Assembly: GCA_036620675.1 (NCBI GenBank)
Contig: JAZHEE010000022.1
Direction: 5' to 3' (one strand)
DNA: 64,000 nucleotides
Source of the DNA: Jejubacter sp036620675
Lineage (GTDB): Bacteria > Pseudomonadota > Gammaproteobacteria > Enterobacterales > Enterobacteriaceae
Shown here: piece by piece, positions 52,486 to 61,868 of the stretch
How positions within the stretch are numbered: the first letter of the stretch is position 1
Layout: each line of letters opens with the position of its first letter
The notes under the pieces: model-generated
What the model saw: the letters and a program-made list of their open reading frames with translations, nothing else
Databases searched by the model: none
What the model was told of the DNA's origin: nothing
Position numbers and translations under genes: made by a program

Positions 52486-52926
52486 TCACAGCAATTTTTG
52501 CCAGGATCCCAGCCAGGCCTCTGCCGGATCCTCCGGAATATCGTATTGTTGGATGTCGATCTTCAGCGTTTCGCCCAGGCGCTGCGCGCCAAGATCGCCC
52601 AGCAAGGAATCGACTTTCTCAACGGCGCCACAGAAGGTGTCATATTCGCTACTGCCAATTCCGATCGCGCCATAACGCAGTGCACTGAGATCCGGGCGCT
52701 TCGCGCTGAGTTCGTCATACAACGGCTGCAGGTTGTCCGGTAGATCGCCTGCGCCGTGGGTGGAAGTCACTACCAGCCAGGTACCTGTCAGGGAAAGATC
52801 CGTAAGCTTCGGGCCATGCAGGGTATCGGTGGTATAACCCGCGGCTTCCAGTTTTTCCGCCAGATGTTCCGCAACATATTCCGCGCTGCCCAGCGTGCTG
52901 CCGCTAATCAGGGTGATATCCGCCAT
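52486..52926 (-). CDS. mioC: FMN-binding protein MioC
   Basis: Short-chain flavodoxin of 146 residues, reported to support biotin synthase in E. coli. FMN phosphate loop ITLISGSTLGSAEYVAE, and STHGAGDLPDN. Transcription runs leftward straight into oriC, the arrangement in which mioC transcription is coupled to the cell cycle. The stop lies 25 bp from DnaA box R4. Confidence 0.96.
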   Translation of the reverse strand: MADITLISGSTLGSAEYVAEHLAEKLEAAGYTTDTLHGPKLTDLSLTGTWLVVTSTHGAGDLPDNLQPLYDELSAKRPDLSALRYGAIGIGSSEYDTFCGAVEKVDSLLGDLGAQRLGETLKIDIQQYDIPEDPAEAWLGSWQKLL

Positions 52927-52989
52927 TACATCGTCCCGCCATTAATCAAAACGTCGCTATTGTACGCTGTGTACGTGATGGGATCTACC

Positions 52990-52998
52990 TGTGGACAA
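52990..52998 (-). promoter_or_regulatory. DnaA box near the mioC promoter
   Basis: TTGTCCACA on the minus strand (one mismatch to TTATCCACA), about 65 bp upstream of mioC, where E. coli mioC is DnaA-repressed. Confidence 0.6.
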
Positions 52999-53020
52999 CA
53001 TGGGTATTAAATTTGCCGTA

Positions 53021-53479
53021 TCATGGCGTGATGGTACGCATAATCGGGTTCTGCAGGGAGATCAACGTCTCGGTAGACTGGATCTCGTCGATGGTCTGTA
53101 TCTTGTTGATAAGTACCTGTTGAAGAGAGTCGATGGAGCGACACATCACCTTAATAAAGATGCTGTAGTGGCCTGTGGTGTAGTACGCCTCGGTCACTTC
53201 ATCCAGGCTTTCCAGTTTGGCCAGTGCGGCCGGATAGTCCCTGGCGCTTTTGAGGATGATGCCGATAAAGCAGCAGACGTCATAACCCAGCTGCTTCGGG
53301 CTGATATCGATGCGGGCGCCGGTAATGATGCCCGCCTGCTTCATCTTTTCCACCCGTACATGAATGGTACCGGGGCTGACGCTAAACTGTTTGGCCAGCT
53401 CGGCATAGGGGGTGCGGGCATTTTTCATTAATGCCGTCAGAATGCCGCGGTCGAGATTGTCGATCTGATAATTTTCCAT
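53021..53479 (-). CDS. asnC: Lrp/AsnC-family regulator AsnC
   Basis: Asparagine-responsive activator of asnA and repressor of itself. 152 residues: N-terminal HTH (about 5-65, NARTPYAELAKQFSVSPGTIHVRVEKM in part) and C-terminal RAM effector domain. Divergent from asnA. Confidence 0.96.
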   Translation of the reverse strand: MENYQIDNLDRGILTALMKNARTPYAELAKQFSVSPGTIHVRVEKMKQAGIITGARIDISPKQLGYDVCCFIGIILKSARDYPAALAKLESLDEVTEAYYTTGHYSIFIKVMCRSIDSLQQVLINKIQTIDEIQSTETLISLQNPIMRTITP

Positions 53480-53630
53480 CGTTTTTCCTTATGGATATTA
53501 AATGATGTTCATTTTTAGTTGGTATTTATTATTGGATTATAATCGATAAGGGCTTTTTTGATGGTGAATATTGAATCCATGGCAGTTTTTGTTGCTTAAT
53601 CTTCTCTATTGGAAGACAGGAGCAAAGACA
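53480..53630. promoter_or_regulatory. asnC-asnA divergent control region
   Basis: 151 bp between the two starts with an AT-rich centre (53500-53570), expected to hold AsnC sites and both promoters. Individual boxes were not assigned; asnA has AGGAG 9 nt before its ATG. Confidence 0.55.
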
Positions 53631-54623
53631 ATGAAATCCACCTGGATCGCAAAACAACGCCAAATCAGTTTCGTTAAATCTCACTTTTCCCGCCAGCTGG
53701 AAGAGCAACTGGGGTTGCTGGAAGTGCAGGCGCCTATCCTGAGTCAGGTGGGGGATGGCACCCAGGACAATCTGTCCGGCTGTGAAAAGGCGGTGCAGGT
53801 GAAAGTCAAAGCGCTGCCGCAGGCACAGTTCGAAGTGGTTCATTCACTGGCCAAGTGGAAGCGAAAAACCCTGGGACTGCATGATTTCAGCGCCGGCGAA
53901 GGTATCTATACTCATATGAAAGCGCTGCGCCCGGATGAAGATCGGCTCTCGCCGGTACATTCGGTATATGTCGATCAGTGGGACTGGGAGCGGGTGATGG
54001 GCGATGGCGAACGCCATCTCGGGACTCTGAAGCAGACGGTCGAAACCCTGTGGCGGGCCATTCGTGCCACCGAGGCGGAAGTGAGCCGCGAGTTTGGCCT
54101 GACGCCGTTCCTGCCGGAACAGATTCACTTTGTGCACAGCGAAGAGCTTCAGCGCCGCTTCCCGGATCTGGACGGCAAAGGCCGTGAACGGGCTATTGCC
54201 CGCGAGCTGGGGGCTGTATTCCTGATCGGTATTGGCGGTAAGCTGGCTGATGGCAAGCGCCACGACGTGCGTGCGCCGGACTATGACGACTGGACCACGC
54301 CGACGGCGGACGGCTTCGCCGGCCTGAATGGTGATATCCTGGTCTGGAACCCGGTTCTGGAAGACGCTTTTGAGATATCTTCTATGGGGATCCGGGTGGA
54401 TGCCGAAACCCTGAAGCGTCAGCTCAGGATTACCGGTGATGAAGATCGTCTGCAGCAGTTATGGCACCAGAGTCTGCTGGCGGGCGAGATGCCGCAAACG
54501 ATCGGTGGCGGTATCGGGCAGTCACGCCTCGTGATGTTGCTGCTGCAACTGCCGCATATCGGCCAGGTGCAGTGCGGCGTATGGCCCACGCAGGTGCATG
54601 AGAGCGTGGACGCGCTGCTGTAA
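53631..54623 (+). CDS. asnA: Aspartate-ammonia ligase AsnA
   Basis: Ammonia-dependent asparagine synthetase, related to class II aminoacyl-tRNA synthetases. 330 residues, as in E. coli, from ATG 53631 (KSTWIAKQRQISFVKSHFSR). Signatures GDGTQDNLSG, VDQWDWERVM, RAPDYDDW and GGGIGQSRLVMLLLQ. An in-frame upstream start lacks a ribosome binding site. Confidence 0.98.
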   Translation: MKSTWIAKQRQISFVKSHFSRQLEEQLGLLEVQAPILSQVGDGTQDNLSGCEKAVQVKVKALPQAQFEVVHSLAKWKRKTLGLHDFSAGEGIYTHMKALRPDEDRLSPVHSVYVDQWDWERVMGDGERHLGTLKQTVETLWRAIRATEAEVSREFGLTPFLPEQIHFVHSEELQRRFPDLDGKGRERAIARELGAVFLIGIGGKLADGKRHDVRAPDYDDWTTPTADGFAGLNGDILVWNPVLEDAFEISSMGIRVDAETLKRQLRITGDEDRLQQLWHQSLLAGEMPQTIGGGIGQSRLVMLLLQLPHIGQVQCGVWPTQVHESVDALL

Positions 54624-54637
54624 TCTTTCTTTCCCCG

Positions 54638-54664
54638 CCGGGCGGCACTGGTCGCCCGGTTTTG
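54638..54664 (+). terminator. asnA terminator
   Basis: CCGGGCG / CGCCCGG stem (54638-54659) followed by TTTT G TT, 14 nt after asnA. It lies directly before the end of convergent viaA. Confidence 0.82.
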
Positions 54665-56128
54665 TTATCTGCGATCGCTGCGTTTCCAGCGCCGCAGCAG
54701 ACGGCTGCGCATACCGGTATCAAAGCGCCAGATATGATCGAAGATCTTCAGTATTCCTGGTTTGCCGTGAGCTGACATGGCGATGGCGTGAAAGCACTGC
54801 TGCTGGCGGCGCTGTAGCGACTTCACCTTACGAATCACCTCATCCGGCAGGCGCTGGGCGATAAAATCAGAAATAACCACCGCGTCAGCATCGTACCATT
54901 CGCCATCCTGCATTTTTTCGATGACCGATCGCAGGCAGCCAGCCAGATCTGTGCCGCCGCGAAAGCGCTGGCTCAGAAAGCGAATCGCCTGTTCAATACC
55001 GTCATCGGCGCTCAGTTCATAGCGCACCACCGTGCTTGAGAACAGCATAATAAAGCAGCGCCGGTTATCCGCCAGAGCGATACGCATCAGCGCCAGACAG
55101 AGCGCCTTGGCGCAGCGTTCATTAAAGCCGCCCATTGAGCCGGAGGTATCGACGCAGACGATAAACGGGCCGCGCGGCTGCTCGTCAAAATCCTGATGGA
55201 TAACCGGGCGCTCGCTGATTTTTTCCTGCCAGGCATCTCCCTGTAGCCGGTAGGTGATGAGCTGTTTTTCCGCCAGCCGTCGATAAAAATCGTACTCCAG
55301 CTCGCTGATTCCCAGCGTTGCCAGCTCCGGTGGCAATAGCCGCAGAATATCGTCGCTGTGATGCAGCCCTTCCACCTGCTCAGGCACTGAAGCGGGTACG
55401 CATACCTGCTGACGCCAGATTTCGGTGGGGGCATCCGGTTTGGGGATCGACCGCGCCTCCCGCGATCGGCCCAGCTGCTCCGCCAGGGCCTGCAATTCGG
55501 GTTGATGCTGCAGGAAGTCGCCGTATCTCACGATCATCTGATAGTCGCCACGGCGCAGGCGCCCGGCACTCATATCCCACAGGCGACCAGCGGCATTATC
55601 GCTGGCCACCAGCACCGGTTCTAACTGACCACTCAACGCCAGACGTTGCTGAATTTCCGCCAGAAGCTGCTCGCGTTCTTCCTCCAGCAGCTTCTGGCTT
55701 AGAGTGGTGGCCTGGACTATCAGGCTCAGGCGCCAGCGCTGCAGAAACAGGGTATGGAGCGCTGGGGTAAAGCGGGGATTATCTGCCGCCATCTGCTGGG
55801 CCTGGGCGGTAAAGGGCGATGCGACCTCCGACAGCAGGGCCAATGTCGTGGGCAACTGGATGATAAAGTCCGGGGTATCCAGCTGCTGACAGGACTGATA
55901 GTGCAGTACTTCCCGGGCCAGCTGTGGCGGTACCCGGGTTTCGTGCAGCCGCATCCTGAGTTTTTCCCGCCAGCGTGGCACATCCCGGGAGACGGCGTTT
56001 TTCAGGCGCGGAAATTTTTTAAAGAAACTTTCCAGTTGAGGGGCGGCCAGCAGCATCACGATAACGCCTTCTATCAGCTCTCCTTCGCTGATGGCGAGGA
56101 TGGAATCCAGCGCCGCCAGACTCAGCAT
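54665..56128 (-). CDS. viaA: VWA-domain protein ViaA
   Basis: Partner of the RavA ATPase; linked to Fe-S/respiratory complexes and aminoglycoside sensitivity in E. coli. 487 residues from ATG 56128 (MLSLAALDSILAISE). N-terminal helical half, C-terminal von Willebrand A domain with MIDAS motif DTSGSMGG (about 327-334) and RGGTDLAGC. Overlaps the ravA end by 7 nt (ATGCTGA), a coupled pair. Confidence 0.96.
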   Translation of the reverse strand: MLSLAALDSILAISEGELIEGVIVMLLAAPQLESFFKKFPRLKNAVSRDVPRWREKLRMRLHETRVPPQLAREVLHYQSCQQLDTPDFIIQLPTTLALLSEVASPFTAQAQQMAADNPRFTPALHTLFLQRWRLSLIVQATTLSQKLLEEEREQLLAEIQQRLALSGQLEPVLVASDNAAGRLWDMSAGRLRRGDYQMIVRYGDFLQHQPELQALAEQLGRSREARSIPKPDAPTEIWRQQVCVPASVPEQVEGLHHSDDILRLLPPELATLGISELEYDFYRRLAEKQLITYRLQGDAWQEKISERPVIHQDFDEQPRGPFIVCVDTSGSMGGFNERCAKALCLALMRIALADNRRCFIMLFSSTVVRYELSADDGIEQAIRFLSQRFRGGTDLAGCLRSVIEKMQDGEWYDADAVVISDFIAQRLPDEVIRKVKSLQRRQQQCFHAIAMSAHGKPGILKIFDHIWRFDTGMRSRLLRRWKRSDRR

Positions 56129-57618
56129 TGGCGCGCCTGTTTTATCTGGGCAGCGACTTCCTCCAGGCTGGCTTCGATGGATCCTAACCACTCCCGTGAG
56201 ATGAACAGGCACCTCTGCTGCTCATTAAACTCGTGGTACTGCTGACGCCAGGTATTTTCCAGCTCATCAAGCTGTTCGATAATCGATTCCGGAACTTCCG
56301 GCTGCCGGGTACCCGGCAGCGCCAGGAAGGTTTCCTGAAGGCTGATGTCGCGGATCACCAGATGGCGGTTGCCGTCAACTTCCATATTCAGCGGCTGGGC
56401 GAAGCCAATGCCGTTCAGTTTGCCGCGAATTTCGCCGCCTTTCTGCAGCCAGGTGCTTAAGGCGCTGCGGGCGATTTCAACGTGAATTACCTCCATATCA
56501 TGGAGTCGCAGCGGTTTTTGCAGTAGCAGAGTGAGGTTAGCATCCTGCAGGTTCTCCGGCAGGCTGTAGCTGTGGCGGCGATTGAACATACCGCTCTGTC
56601 GTTCGACCTTCAGCGCGTCCTTATCGCTCTGGTGCTGTTGCAGACGCAACAGCTGTTGCCTGATGGCACCAAGACGGGATAGCATCGCCTGTTGCTGCCA
56701 GGCGCTCCCGGTCATCAATAACTCCACCTCTTTATTGAGCTGATGCAGGCTGTTGATATCGTGCCACAGGCAGTCTTTTAGCAGGATAAGATCGATGGGG
56801 GCTACCGCGTCTCGACCGCTAAAGAAGGCGCTGGCCTGAAGTAATCGCAGTGCCTTTTTCCAGCGACGATCGGAGATGCCCGTTGCCTGAGTCTGCGTTT
56901 CCAGGCGCTCGCGCAACTGGAATATCAGTTCGAATACGTGATCTGGCAGGGGAATGCGGGCTATCTCCTGCTGCCAGCGCTCATATTCTTCATCGCTGAC
57001 CTGAAGTCCTGGCGCCACCGGATTCTCTTTTTCATCATGCTGGCTGGTCAGCATGGCGCGGAAGTTTCCCTTATCCTGTACCCGCTCCAGATTCAGGCGG
57101 ATCAACATACGATCGTAGAGCGCTTCCAGGCTGTTGTCCGCTTCTGGCAGTTCGTTGGACGCCGCAACCAGAAGGCGCATGGGGATCTTCTCTTCCCGGG
57201 TGCCGTTGCGGAAGCGACGCTCGTTAATGGCGGTCAGCAGCGTATTCAGAATGGCGGGGCCGGCCTTCCAGATTTCGTCCAGAAAGACGATTTCCGCTTC
57301 TGGCAGGTAGCCGTTGGTCAATCGTTCATAGCGCCCTTCGTCTTTCAGAGCCTGAATCGACAGGGGGCCGAAAACTTCTTCCGGCGTGGAAAAGCGGGTC
57401 ATCAGATATTCGAACGCCCGGGCGTTGCTGAAGGCGAATTTAAGACGCCTTGCTATCAGGCTTTTAGCGATGCCCGGCGGGCCAAGAAGAAAAACGCTTT
57501 CGCCGCTCAGGGCCGCCAGCAAACAAAGGCGGACGGCGTGGCTGCGTTCATAAAGCCCGCTTTCCAGCGCCTGGCTGAGCCGTGAAATTCGTTCTGCTAA
57601 AAGTGGGGGCTGGGCCAT
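56122..57618 (-). CDS. ravA: MoxR-family AAA+ ATPase RavA
   Basis: Hexameric ATPase that binds inducible lysine decarboxylase and works with ViaA. 498 residues from ATG 57618, equal to E. coli. Walker A GPPGIAKS, Walker B EIVFLDEIWKAG, sensor region VAASNELPEAD, then the LARA insertion and C-terminal three-helix part. The frame is open far upstream, but family similarity begins at MAQPPLLAERISRL. Divergent from kup with a 244-bp gap in which no feature was assigned. Confidence 0.96.
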   Translation of the reverse strand: MAQPPLLAERISRLSQALESGLYERSHAVRLCLLAALSGESVFLLGPPGIAKSLIARRLKFAFSNARAFEYLMTRFSTPEEVFGPLSIQALKDEGRYERLTNGYLPEAEIVFLDEIWKAGPAILNTLLTAINERRFRNGTREEKIPMRLLVAASNELPEADNSLEALYDRMLIRLNLERVQDKGNFRAMLTSQHDEKENPVAPGLQVSDEEYERWQQEIARIPLPDHVFELIFQLRERLETQTQATGISDRRWKKALRLLQASAFFSGRDAVAPIDLILLKDCLWHDINSLHQLNKEVELLMTGSAWQQQAMLSRLGAIRQQLLRLQQHQSDKDALKVERQSGMFNRRHSYSLPENLQDANLTLLLQKPLRLHDMEVIHVEIARSALSTWLQKGGEIRGKLNGIGFAQPLNMEVDGNRHLVIRDISLQETFLALPGTRQPEVPESIIEQLDELENTWRQQYHEFNEQQRCLFISREWLGSIEASLEEVAAQIKQARQC

Positions 57619-57862
57619 AATAGACATCTGTATCCTTACCCGTAATAAAGGGCGAGTATAGCTGTTTCGAACAATTCGCGATAATAGCCTGAAGTGCGGT
57701 GCAATTTTCCTTAAACAGGCACTATCAGGCCAGATTCGGGGTACGATTTTTTCCATAATCGTGCATACTGTGCGCTTTTTGTGAACCAGAACCAGGAATA
57801 TTCCTCTCTTTTCGCGGTGGTAGCGCGGCGGGAAGGTTAGTTTCCTGACTAAAGATGACGCT

Positions 57863-59731
57863 ATGAGCTCTGATAATAAGCAAGCATTGCCGGCCATCAC
57901 GCTGGCGGCGATAGGCGTGGTATATGGCGATATCGGTACCAGTCCGCTCTATACGCTACGCGAATGTCTGTCCGGTCAGTTTGGATTTGGCGTTGAACGC
58001 GACGCTGTCTTTGGCTTTCTCTCTCTTATTTTTTGGCTACTGGTCTTTGTGGTCTCCATTAAATATCTGACCTTCGTGATGCGGGCCGATAACGCTGGCG
58101 AGGGGGGCATCCTGACGTTGATGTCTCTGGCCGGGCGTAACACCTCGGCAAAAGTCACTTCGGTTCTGGTGATTATGGGGCTGATAGGCGGCAGCTTTTT
58201 CTATGGCGAAGTGGTGATTACCCCGGCCATTTCGGTGATGTCGGCGATAGAAGGGCTGGAGATCGCCGCGCCGGCGCTCGATCCGTACATTGTGCCGCTT
58301 TCAATACTGGTGCTGACGCTGCTGTTTGTTATCCAGAAACACGGTACCGGCATGGTGGGTAAGCTGTTTGCGCCCATTATGATGACCTGGTTTATTGTTC
58401 TGGCGGTGTTGGGCGTGCGCAGCATTCTGGCGTTCCCCCAGGTATTGCAGGCGCTGAACCCAATGTGGGCCGCGCACTTTTTTATCGAATATAAGACTAT
58501 TTCATTCGTGGCGCTCGGCGCGGTGGTGCTGGCGATTACCGGCGTGGAGGCGCTGTATGCCGATATGGGTCACTTCGGCAAGCTGCCTATTCGCATCGCC
58601 TGGTTTGCCGTGGTGCTGCCGTCGCTGGTGCTGAATTATTTCGGCCAGGGAGCGCTGCTGCTGCGTAATCCGGAAGCCATCAAGAACCCCTTCTTTTTAC
58701 TGGCGCCGGACTGGGCGCTAATTCCGCTGCTGATTCTGGCGACCCTGGCGACGGTGATTGCCTCCCAGGCGGTTATTTCCGGCGTTTTCTCACTGACTCG
58801 TCAGGCGGTTCGTCTGGGGTATCTGTCGCCCATGCGCATCATCCACACCTCGGAGCGGGAGTCCGGGCAGATCTACATTCCATTTATTAACTGGCTGCTT
58901 TATACCTCGGTGGTACTGGTCATCATCAGCTTTGAGCACTCCAGTAATCTGGCGGCGGCCTATGGGATTGCGGTAACGGCAACGATGGTGTTGACCTCGA
59001 TTCTTTCCTGTACCGTAGCGCGTAAAAACTGGCACTGGAATAAATTTCTGGTGCTGCTGATTGGTCTGGCCTTTCTGTGTGTCGATGTTCCGCTGTTTTC
59101 CGCCAATGTGCAGAAGATCTTCTCGGGCGGTTGGCTGCCGCTGGCGCTGGGGCTTATCATGTTTATTGTGATGACCACCTGGAAGAGCGAACGCTTTCGC
59201 CTGCTGCGTCGGATGCACGAACATGGCAATTCTCTGGAAGCGCTGATCGCCTCGCTGGAAAAATCTCCGCCGGTGCGGGTTTCCGGTACCGCGGTTTATA
59301 TGTCCCGGGCGCTGAACGTTATTCCTTTCGCGCTGTTGCATAACCTGAAGCACAATAAAGTGCTGCACGAACGGGTCATTCTGCTGACGCTGCGTACCGA
59401 AGACGCGCCTTATGTGCACAACGTGAAGCGCGTAGCCATCGAACAGCTGTCGCCGACCTTCTGGCGCGTAGTGGCCAGTTATGGCTGGCGTGAAACACCC
59501 AACGTTGAAGAGGTGTTCCATCGCTGTGGCCTGGAAGGGCTAAGCTGTCGGATGATGGAAACTTCGTTCTTTATGTCCCATGAATCGCTGATTATCGGTA
59601 AGCGCCCCTGGTACCTGAAACTGCGCGGTAGGCTGTTCCTGCTGCTGCAACGTAATGCGCTGCGGGCGCCCGATCAGTTCGAAATTCCGCCTAATCGGGT
59701 GATTGAGCTCGGTACCCAGGTGGAAATTTAA
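57863..59731 (+). CDS. kup: Low-affinity potassium transporter Kup
   Basis: K+:H+ symporter of the KUP/HAK/KT family in the inner membrane, 622 residues, as in E. coli. About 12 transmembrane helices in the first 440 residues (GVVYGDIGTSPLYTLRE motif at 16-32; GGEGGILTLMS-like loop), then a cytoplasmic C-terminal domain. Single gene with a terminator. Confidence 0.97.
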   Translation: MSSDNKQALPAITLAAIGVVYGDIGTSPLYTLRECLSGQFGFGVERDAVFGFLSLIFWLLVFVVSIKYLTFVMRADNAGEGGILTLMSLAGRNTSAKVTSVLVIMGLIGGSFFYGEVVITPAISVMSAIEGLEIAAPALDPYIVPLSILVLTLLFVIQKHGTGMVGKLFAPIMMTWFIVLAVLGVRSILAFPQVLQALNPMWAAHFFIEYKTISFVALGAVVLAITGVEALYADMGHFGKLPIRIAWFAVVLPSLVLNYFGQGALLLRNPEAIKNPFFLLAPDWALIPLLILATLATVIASQAVISGVFSLTRQAVRLGYLSPMRIIHTSERESGQIYIPFINWLLYTSVVLVIISFEHSSNLAAAYGIAVTATMVLTSILSCTVARKNWHWNKFLVLLIGLAFLCVDVPLFSANVQKIFSGGWLPLALGLIMFIVMTTWKSERFRLLRRMHEHGNSLEALIASLEKSPPVRVSGTAVYMSRALNVIPFALLHNLKHNKVLHERVILLTLRTEDAPYVHNVKRVAIEQLSPTFWRVVASYGWRETPNVEEVFHRCGLEGLSCRMMETSFFMSHESLIIGKRPWYLKLRGRLFLLLQRNALRAPDQFEIPPNRVIELGTQVEI

Positions 59732-59739
59732 TCTTGCTT

Positions 59740-59770
59740 AAGGCTCCTTATTAATAAGGGGCCTTTTGTT
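59740..59770 (+). terminator. kup terminator
   Basis: Imperfect inverted repeat AAGGCTCCTTATTAATAAGG...CCTT (59740-59765) followed by TTGTTT, 9 nt after the kup stop. Confidence 0.8.
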
Positions 59771-59813
59771 TATATAGCTGAATCGATACAAAAAATTCCT
59801 TTTTCTTCCTCTG

Positions 59814-59909
59814 TTGCGAAACGTTTCGATAGCGATCACACTTCTGCCATAACCTGATTGTTGCCACGGATGTTGTCTGATTACACTTTCACCAGCGAAA
59901 CGTTTCGCT
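59814..59909 (+). promoter_or_regulatory. rbs operon promoter with RbsR and CRP sites
   Basis: RbsR operator AGCGAAACGTTTCGCT, a perfect 16-bp palindrome (59894-59909), sits at the predicted transcription start. Promoter boxes TTGTTG (59858-59863), 18-nt spacer, TACACT (59882-59887). A CRP-like site TTCGA-N6-TCACA (59825-59840) lies upstream, and a second CGAAACGTTTCG palindrome (59817-59828) overlaps it. Confidence 0.82.
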
Positions 59910-59927
59910 CGTGGAGTTAGCAAAATA

Positions 59928-60347
59928 ATGAAAAAAGGCACTGTTCTTAACGCTGAGATCTCCTCAGTCATTTCCCGTCTTGGCCATACCGATACGCTGG
60001 TGATTGGCGACGCCGGTCTCCCTATCCCCCAGGGGACTCAGCGCATCGACCTGGCCCTGACGCACGGAATTCCATCTTTTATCCAGGTTCTGGAAAATGT
60101 CTGTCAGGAGATGCAGGTGGAAGCCGCTATCCTGGCCGATGAAATAAAAATACATAATCCGGCGCTCCACGATCTATTGCTCGAATTCTTTCTTCAGTTG
60201 CAGCAACACCAGGGAAACACCATTGAAATTCGTTACACCCGACATGAGCAGTTTAAACAGCAGACAGCAGCCAGCCGTGCGGTGATTCGCAGCGGGGAGT
60301 GTTCCCCGTATGCCAATGTCATACTCTGCGCTGGCGTGACCTTCTGA
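59928..60347 (+). CDS. rbsD: D-ribose pyranase RbsD
   Basis: Interconverts beta-pyranose and furanose ribose so that RbsK can use it. 139 residues, with catalytic His20 in SRLGHTDTLVIGDAG and C-terminal GECSPYANVILCAGV. First gene of rbsDACBK, 7 nt before rbsA. Confidence 0.97.
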   Translation: MKKGTVLNAEISSVISRLGHTDTLVIGDAGLPIPQGTQRIDLALTHGIPSFIQVLENVCQEMQVEAAILADEIKIHNPALHDLLLEFFLQLQQHQGNTIEIRYTRHEQFKQQTAASRAVIRSGECSPYANVILCAGVTF

Positions 60348-60354
60348 GGCAGGG

Positions 60355-61863
60355 ATGAACGCACTCTTACAGCTAAAAGGGATCGATAAATCCTTTCCCG
60401 GCGTGAAGGCGCTCTCCGGCGCCGCGCTTAATGTCTATCCCGGTCGGGCAATGGCGCTGGTGGGGGAAAACGGCGCCGGTAAATCCACCATGATGAAGGT
60501 GTTGACCGGTATCTATACCAAAGATGCCGGTTCGCTGCTGTGGTTGGGCAAAGAGACGACATTTAGCGGCCCGAAAGCCTCCCAGGAGGCGGGCATCGGT
60601 ATTATTCACCAGGAACTGAATCTGATCCCCGAACTCAGCATTGCCGAAAATATCTTTCTGGGTCGCGAGTTCGTGAACGGCTTTGGTCGTATCCAGTGGG
60701 GGAAAATGTATGAAGAGGCGGATAAGCTGCTGAAAAAGCTTAACCTGCGCTTTAACAGCCACCGGCTGGTGGGCGATCTTTCTATCGGCGATCAGCAGAT
60801 GGTGGAGATTGCTAAAGTCCTGAGTTTTGAATCCCGGGTCATCATTATGGATGAGCCCACCGATGCGCTGACGGATACCGAAACCGAATCGTTGTTCCGC
60901 ACCATCCGCGAACTGAAGGCCCAGGGGCGCGGTATTGTGTATATCTCCCATCGTATGAAGGAAATCTTCGAAATTTGCGATGACGTCACAGTCTTTCGCG
61001 ACGGACAGTTTATTGCCGAGCGGGACGTTTCCACGCTGACGGAAGATACCCTGATCGAGATGATGGTCGGTCGTAAGCTTGAAGAGCAATATCCCCATAT
61101 TGATAAAGCGCCTGGCGAGATCCGGATGCGGGTGGAGCACCTGAGCGGCAAAGATCTGCACGACGTGAACTTTACCCTGCGCAAAGGGGAGATTCTGGGC
61201 TTTTCCGGTCTGATGGGGGCCGGACGTACTGAACTGATGAAAACCCTGTATGGCGCGCTGCCGCGCAGCCAGGGGCGCGTCACCCTGGATGGACGGGAAG
61301 TTTATGCTCGCTCGCCTCAGGAAGGGCTGGCGAACGGTATTGTTTATATCTCGGAAGATCGTAAACGCGATGGTCTGGTGCTGGGCATGTCGGTAAAGGA
61401 GAACATGTCGCTGACGGCGCTGCGCTACTTTAGCTACGCAGGCGGTAGTCTGAAGCATGCCTCTGAAGCGCTGGCGGTGCAGGACTTCATCCGACTGTTT
61501 AACGTAAAAACGCCATCCATGGAACAGACCATAGGCCTGCTCTCTGGCGGAAACCAGCAGAAGGTGGCGATTGCCCGCGGTCTGATGACCCGCCCCGACG
61601 TTCTGATTCTGGACGAGCCGACCCGCGGCGTGGACGTGGGGGCTAAAAAGGAGATCTACCAGCTTATCAACCAGTTCAAAGCCGAAGGACTGAGCATCAT
61701 CCTGGTCTCCAGCGAGATGCCGGAAGTGCTGGGCATGAGCGATCGCATTATTGTGATGCATGAAGGCCATATCAGCGGTGAATTCACACGCGAGCAGGCC
61801 ACTCAGGAAGCGCTGATGGCTGCCGCCGTTGGCAAGCTTAACCGCGTGAATCAGGAGCAATAA
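60355..61863 (+). CDS. rbsA: Ribose ABC transporter ATPase RbsA
   Basis: Fused double ATPase of the ribose importer, 502 residues. First domain: Walker A GENGAGKST, signature LSIGDQQM, Walker B IIMDEPTDAL. Second domain: degenerate P-loop GLMGAGRTE, signature LSGGNQQK, Walker B LILDEPTRGVD. One catalytic site is degenerate, as is normal for this carbohydrate family. Confidence 0.98.
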   Translation: MNALLQLKGIDKSFPGVKALSGAALNVYPGRAMALVGENGAGKSTMMKVLTGIYTKDAGSLLWLGKETTFSGPKASQEAGIGIIHQELNLIPELSIAENIFLGREFVNGFGRIQWGKMYEEADKLLKKLNLRFNSHRLVGDLSIGDQQMVEIAKVLSFESRVIIMDEPTDALTDTETESLFRTIRELKAQGRGIVYISHRMKEIFEICDDVTVFRDGQFIAERDVSTLTEDTLIEMMVGRKLEEQYPHIDKAPGEIRMRVEHLSGKDLHDVNFTLRKGEILGFSGLMGAGRTELMKTLYGALPRSQGRVTLDGREVYARSPQEGLANGIVYISEDRKRDGLVLGMSVKENMSLTALRYFSYAGGSLKHASEALAVQDFIRLFNVKTPSMEQTIGLLSGGNQQKVAIARGLMTRPDVLILDEPTRGVDVGAKKEIYQLINQFKAEGLSIILVSSEMPEVLGMSDRIIVMHEGHISGEFTREQATQEALMAAAVGKLNRVNQEQ

Positions 61864-61868
61864 TTAAA